Shown piece by piece: positions 60,199-64,000 of a stretch of DNA of 64,000 bases (position 1 is the stretch's first letter; each line of letters begins with the position of its first letter). The DNA is taken from contig NZ_OU957226.1 in NCBI RefSeq assembly GCF_918731615.1, positions 3,632,928 through 3,696,927 on the forward strand, in the 5' to 3' direction. Source of the stretch: Flavobacterium sp. CECT 9288. GTDB taxonomy: Bacteria > Bacteroidota > Bacteroidia > Flavobacteriales > Flavobacteriaceae. Below the pieces are notes generated by a model that saw only the letters and a program-made list of their open reading frames with translations, did no database searches and was not told the DNA's origin. The position numbers were made by a program, and so were the translations under genes.

Positions 60199-62157
60199 AT
60201 GAAATTAAGCGCCAAACATTTCGGATGCTGTGTAGTTTTTTTAGTGTCAACAGTAATGGGGTATGCCCAAAAAAAAGGAGTTGCAATTGCGGATAAAAAC
60301 TTCGATAATTATTCTTACGTTGATGCCATAGCTACCTATGAGAAAGTAGCAGAGAAAGGATATAAAGACGAGAAAATGTTTCAAAAACTGGGAGACTCCT
60401 ATTTCTTTATAGCCAATTTGATCAAGGCAGAGAAATGGTATTCTGCTCTTTTTGCGATGAACCCAGTTCAAGAAGCCGAGTATTACTACAGGTATTCCCA
60501 ATCGTTAAAAGCCGTAGGCAACTATGCTAAGGCCGATAAAATGCTAGAACAGTTCATTTCCAAATCAGCCACAGACCAGCGAGGGAAACTCTTTGCGAGT
60601 CAGCGTGATTACTTAAAAGACATCAAGGAAAACTCAGGGAAATATGAAATATTTGATGCCGGAATCAACTCCCCTTACTCTGATTATGGAAGCGCTTACT
60701 ACAACAATACCCTACTTTTTGCATCGGCGCGCGATACAGGCGGAGTAGCTAAAAAAGTGTTCAAGTGGAACAATGAATCCTTCACTAACTTGTACAGCTC
60801 CCAGATCAGTACAGATGGTAGTGTGGGTAAACCAGAGGTGTTTAATAAAAACATCAACAGTAGGTTTCATGAGTCAACACCTGTTTTTACCAAAGATGGC
60901 CAAACCATGTACTTCACGCGTAATAATTACCTAAACGGGAAAAAGCAAAAAGACAGCAGACGTATTATATTATTAAAACTCTACAAGGCCACGAACGAAA
61001 ATGGAAAATGGGTCAATGTACAAGAGCTACCTTTTAACAGTAATGAGTACAGTGTAGCGCATCCAGCGCTGAGTGTAGACGAGAAAACTTTGTATTTTGC
61101 ATCAGACATGCCAGGTACCAAGGGATTGTCAGATCTTTTTAAAGTAAGCGTCAATGCTAATGGCACCTACGGGACACCAGAGAATTTAGGATTGCCTATC
61201 AACACAGAGGCAAGAGAAACCTTTCCTTTTATCTCAGCAGACAATAAAATGTACTTTGCCAGTGATGGCCACCCAGGACTAGGAGGGTTAGATGTGTTTG
61301 TGATGGATTTATCATCAAAAACTCCTGGTAGTACCATAACAAACATAGGTACACCTATAAACAGTACCCAAGATGATTTTTCATTTGTGATTGATGCAGA
61401 GAATAAAAAAGGATTTGTAACCTCTAATAGAGAGGGTGGGTTAGGATCTGATGACATCTATAGATTCAATAAATTTCCTGTTCCTGTTTGTAATCAAGTA
61501 CTTCAAGGAATAATAAAGGATCAAGATACAGATTTAGTCTTGGCCAATGCCAAGGTAAGTTTGTTTGACGCGAATTTTAATTTGATTAAAGAAATCACCA
61601 CTCCATCATCAGGAGCCTACAGCTTTGAGGTAACATGCGGAACCACATATTATTTACGTGGCGAAAAGCCAGAGTATGAAACCAAAGAGAATAAGATTGT
61701 AATAGCAAAAGTATCTGGAGCAACACAAGGTCCATTGGCCTTAGAGCCAAGAAAAAAAGTTATTGAAGTAGGTACAGACTTAGCTAAGACCTTGGATATT
61801 CCAATACTTTATTTTGATTTAGACAAGTCATTTATTCGAAAAGATGCGGCATTTGAGCTAGAAAAAGTATTAGCAGTGATGCAACAATACCCAAAGATGA
61901 CCATCGATATTAGATCCCATACAGATTGCAGACAAACCGCAGCATACAACCAAGCACTATCTGATAGAAGAGCTAAATCAACGAAAGCATGGTTGATCAA
62001 AAACGGTATAGCTGCAAATAGATTAACAGCAAAAGGATACGGTGAATCACAACTTGTAAACGATTGCGGATGTGAACCTACGAACCAATCAAACTGTACA
62101 GAGGCACAACATCAAGCCAATAGAAGAAGTGAGTTTATTGTTATATCGATGCAATAA
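60199..62157 (+). CDS. OmpA-family protein with TPR and PD40 repeats
   Basis: 652 aa. The signal peptide covers about residues 1-24 (CCVVFLVSTVMGYAQ). A TPR-like helical part (about 30-150: YVDAIATYEKVAEKGYKDEKMFQKLGDSYFFIANLIKAEKWYSALF) is followed by PD40/WD40-like beta repeats (HESTPVFTKDGQTMYFTRNN; AHPALSVDEKTLYFASDMPG; TFPFISADNKMYFASDGHPGLGGLDVFV). A carboxypeptidase-regulatory-like domain comes next (LQGIIKDQDTDLVLANAKVSLFD). The C-terminal OmpA peptidoglycan-binding domain spans about 535-650 (ILYFDLDKSFIRKDAAFELEKVL, IDIRSHTDCRQTAAYNQALSDRRAKSTKAWLI). It would tether an outer-membrane complex to the cell wall. Genes of this type often follow PorP/SprF genes in Bacteroidota. Confidence 0.92.
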   Translation: MKLSAKHFGCCVVFLVSTVMGYAQKKGVAIADKNFDNYSYVDAIATYEKVAEKGYKDEKMFQKLGDSYFFIANLIKAEKWYSALFAMNPVQEAEYYYRYSQSLKAVGNYAKADKMLEQFISKSATDQRGKLFASQRDYLKDIKENSGKYEIFDAGINSPYSDYGSAYYNNTLLFASARDTGGVAKKVFKWNNESFTNLYSSQISTDGSVGKPEVFNKNINSRFHESTPVFTKDGQTMYFTRNNYLNGKKQKDSRRIILLKLYKATNENGKWVNVQELPFNSNEYSVAHPALSVDEKTLYFASDMPGTKGLSDLFKVSVNANGTYGTPENLGLPINTEARETFPFISADNKMYFASDGHPGLGGLDVFVMDLSSKTPGSTITNIGTPINSTQDDFSFVIDAENKKGFVTSNREGGLGSDDIYRFNKFPVPVCNQVLQGIIKDQDTDLVLANAKVSLFDANFNLIKEITTPSSGAYSFEVTCGTTYYLRGEKPEYETKENKIVIAKVSGATQGPLALEPRKKVIEVGTDLAKTLDIPILYFDLDKSFIRKDAAFELEKVLAVMQQYPKMTIDIRSHTDCRQTAAYNQALSDRRAKSTKAWLIKNGIAANRLTAKGYGESQLVNDCGCEPTNQSNCTEAQHQANRRSEFIVISMQ

Positions 62158-62180
62158 ATCTTCTCTAAACAACAAAAATC

Positions 62181-62214
62181 AAAAAAGGCTATCCATAACG
62201 GGATAGCCTTTTTT
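62181..62214 (+). terminator. Terminator of the adhesin-porP-ompA cluster
   Basis: A perfect 14-bp stem, AAAAAAGGCTATCC (62181-62194) and its complement (62201-62214), loop ATAACG, with a T-rich end. Confidence 0.9.
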
Positions 62215-62231
62215 GTTGGTTGAAAAATTAT

Positions 62232-62264
62232 AAAAAACCATAGAATAATTTCTTCTATGGTTTT
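62232..62264 (-). terminator. Terminator of the hypothetical exported protein gene
   Basis: AAAACCATAGAA (62234-62245) pairs with TTCTATGGTTTT (62253-62264). On the minus strand the stem is followed by T's. It lies 13 bp after the stop codon. Confidence 0.8.
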
Positions 62265-62276
62265 AGTTTATAAGTT

Positions 62277-62936
62277 CTAATTCTTCCTATTGATTACTAT
62301 AGGAGCATTGTTAGATTTTTGATCTTCAATTTTATTTTTTGAATTAGTAGATCTGTAATAATAAGAATCCTCATCAGAAGAATCTTGATTGTTACTATAG
62401 TCTACAGAGTTTGAATTTTGACCATAGTAGTATGCTTTTCCTCCTTTTACACTACCTATCATATCTATGACCTGTCCTCTGCGATTGTAGATGATTTCTA
62501 ATCCGCCCACACGCTCTAGAGCAAATCTATTGTAAGTCATGTAAACAGATCCTATTCGCTTCACTCGGTCATTAGCATCGTAATTGATAAATACATTACC
62601 TACTTGTCTCACACGGCCTAGATTGTCATGTTCAATTCTCACTCCATAATTGATAGGACGATTTCTATTAGGTGTTCCATACGTTCTATTGACTCTACTG
62701 TTTGAGTTTGCTTTGTAATACATCTCACCGCGAGTTGTTGGTCTGGTATTAAAATCCAATTGACCATCAGGAAATACATAAAAAGCAATGCCTCTTTCTA
62801 TGAATTCTACAGGTTCGTCATTGTCAAAAAGAGAAGACGATTTTATAATTACAGAGAAATCTTTTTTCTCTGTTGCGTTGGCAACACTACCTCCAAATAC
62901 GAAGATACTAGCAACTAAAAGGGTAATTTTTTTCAT
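62277..62936 (-). CDS. Hypothetical exported protein
   Basis: 219 aa, not recognised beyond a general Bacteroidota exported protein. The signal peptide is MKKITLLVASIFVFGGSVANA. Residues about 95-165 contain imperfect repeats built on G-x-V-x-I-x-Y-D/N-x-x-x-R-V-x-x-I-G: VRIEHDNLGRVRQVGNVFINYDANDRVKRIGSVYMTYNRFALERVGGLEIIYNRRGQVIDMIGSV. These resemble short YD/RHS-like beta strands. The C-terminus is Ser/Asn/Asp-rich and low in complexity (NSVDYSNNQDSSDEDSYYYRS). It is probably periplasmic or surface associated. It stands alone, with its own terminator. Confidence 0.75.
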   Translation of the reverse strand: MKKITLLVASIFVFGGSVANATEKKDFSVIIKSSSLFDNDEPVEFIERGIAFYVFPDGQLDFNTRPTTRGEMYYKANSNSRVNRTYGTPNRNRPINYGVRIEHDNLGRVRQVGNVFINYDANDRVKRIGSVYMTYNRFALERVGGLEIIYNRRGQVIDMIGSVKGGKAYYYGQNSNSVDYSNNQDSSDEDSYYYRSTNSKNKIEDQKSNNAPIVINRKN

Positions 62937-63261
62937 GATACTTCTATTTTGAATTTTGCCTACTCTTGAGCTTTTCGGCTTTCGCTTTAACTATTTAGTT
63001 GAATAGGGATATTCAAGTAGTGTGCCAAAAAAAAGTAGCTGTGATCTAGAACTAGTATTTTAACTGCTGCTGTTGTAGTTTTTTATCATTTAATATGCAG
63101 TATATCAATGGTGTATAGAATTAATATTAAGCTAAAAATATTTTCAAAAGAGTGGTTATTTTTAATTTTTTAAGCAAACAGAATCAAACTACTTATCAAC
63201 AGTGCTTAAAATTAACTTCTGTTACGAACACGCTTCAACTGATATTGAGTAATTTTGTAGC
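62937..63261. other. 325-bp intergenic region before umuC
   Basis: AT-rich. It should hold the promoter of the divergent hypothetical gene, for which I see no clear box, and that of umuC (TAATTTTG at its right end). No RNA gene or open frame was recognised. Confidence 0.45.
63250..63257 (+). promoter_or_regulatory. -7 element of umuC
   Basis: TAATTTTG ending four bases before ATG 63262, which implies a leaderless or nearly leaderless mRNA if used. No exact TTG is found 19-23 bp upstream, which would fit a damage-regulated promoter. Confidence 0.4.
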
Positions 63262-64000
63262 ATGTATGCACTAGTAGATTGTAACAATTTTTATGCCTCA
63301 TGCGAACGTGTTTTTCAGCCGAAATTCAACGGGAAACCTGTTGCAATCTTGTCTAATAATGATGGTTGTGTCATTTCACGTAGTAATGAAGCGAAGGCGG
63401 TAGGAATAGGAATGGGAGCGCCCGCTTTTCAAATAAAAGAAATTGTAAAACAGCATGATGTGCAATTATTTTCGTCAAATTATGCCTTGTATGGTGATTT
63501 GAGCAATCGAGTAATGAAGATTTTAGAGCAGTTTACACCAAATGTAGAGATTTATAGTATTGATGAAGCTTTTTTAAACTTTGATGGATTATCAATTGAG
63601 GACTATCACCAGTATGGAATTCTAATGAAGAACCGAGTGCATAAATGGGTGGGTATTCCGGTTTGCATTGGCTTTGGCGAAACCAAAGCATTATCAAAAG
63701 TAGCTAATAAAATTGCTAAAAAATTCCAAGATAGAACGCAAGGTGTTTATGTTATAGATAGTGATGAAAAGCGAGTAAAAGCGCTTAAATGGACTAAGAT
63801 TGAAGATGTTTGGGGCATAGGACATCGACTGAATAAGAAAATGAAAACTAGAAATATAGCAACCGCTCTTGACTTTACCGCACCACAACATGAGGCTTGG
63901 ATAAAAAAGAAATGGGTGTACTGGGAATGCGTTTAAAGTATGAACTAGAAGGTAAATCCGTATTAGACCTAGAGCCTATTGCTACCCAAAAAAAGAGTAT
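63262..64000 (+). CDS. umuC: Y-family DNA polymerase V subunit UmuC, 5' part, with apparent frameshift at 63903-63909
   Basis: The gene runs off the window. The first 224 codons (to a TAG/TAA region at 63934-63936) are intact for 216 or so residues: MYALVDCNNFYASCERVFQPKFNGKPVAILSNNDGCVISRSNEAKAVGIGMG (metal-binding Asp, steric gate region), IYSIDEAFLNF (catalytic Asp-Glu) and IGFGETKALSKVANKIAKK (helix-hairpin area). After HEAWIKK the zero frame turns into WVYWECV-stop. The family continuation EMGVLGMRLKYELEGKSVLDLEPIATQKKS is found in the -1 frame from 63909 to the window end. The shift sits at A AAA AAG, so one A may be missing, or the ribosome may slip. No umuD is seen upstream. Confidence 0.85.

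Noticed and set aside
63215..63240. LexA/SOS-type box upstream of umuC (gttacgaacacgcttcaac)
   Set aside because: Only an imperfect GAA-N5-TTC dyad is visible. It does not match the Bacillus or E. coli LexA consensus, and no Bacteroidota SOS box is known to me for comparison.

Overview
The window is chromosomal DNA from a member of the Bacteroidota, almost certainly a Flavobacterium or close relative (family Flavobacteriaceae). The evidence is the AT-rich intergenic DNA, promoters of the TTG-N19-23-TAnnTTTG type, near absence of Shine-Dalgarno sites, three proteins with C-terminal type IX secretion (T9SS) sorting domains, a PorP/SprF protein, a short NuoG in a 14-gene nuo operon, and protein sequences that read as flavobacterial throughout. 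No insertion sequence, prophage or CRISPR array is visible.

Layout. (1) 1-9809: the tail of a TraB/GumN-like gene, then bioD-bioA and a beta-ketoacyl synthase. recX converges on them, followed by a 1394-aa secreted PA14-like surface protein and bioB on the minus strand. (2) 9810-16327: minus-strand housekeeping genes: a small membrane protein, ribF, a secreted M43 metalloprotease, pth, rplY (L25/Ctc) and prs. (3) 16615-27617: tRNA-Leu(CAA), then a GntR/LacI-type regulator divergent from a beta-1,4-galactan/galactose operon: galM, two GH53 endo-galactanases (one a lipoprotein, one exported), a GH2 beta-galactosidase, galK, galT and a sodium/sugar symporter. Together these cut galactan outside the cell or in the periplasm, import galactose and feed it into the Leloir pathway. 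No SusC/SusD pair is present. (4) 27813-30454: a MORN/YwqK protein, aspS and a cold-shock protein. (5) 30749-44128: the complete nuoABCDEFGHIJKLMN operon for respiratory complex I, driven by a clear promoter. (6) 44278-44994: a FrnE-type DsbA oxidoreductase. (7) 45722-62157: a giant adhesin gene followed by PorP/SprF and an OmpA/PD40 protein, an arrangement that resembles the sprB-sprF gliding and adhesion system. (8) 62277-64000: a hypothetical exported protein and the 5' part of umuC.

The most striking region is the giant adhesin. Its core is 14 consecutive, almost identical 624-bp units (28 Calx-beta-like modules), followed by five 264-bp units and a T9SS type B C-terminal domain. As given, the gene is broken by two single-base insertions inside repeat unit 13 and by a dense cluster of indels between 58560 and about 59080. 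umuC, 4 kb further on, also carries an apparent one-base shift, at an A AAA AAG heptamer. These disruptions may be consensus errors in a repeat-rich region, but genuine decay, or frameshifting in umuC, cannot be excluded from sequence alone.

Smaller points are a perfect 16-bp palindrome over the bioB promoter (candidate operator), a beta-ketoacyl synthase in the biotin cluster, direct-repeat operator candidates in the galactan locus, a dispersed palindromic intergenic element present twice, and hairpin-forming spacers inside the nuo operon.
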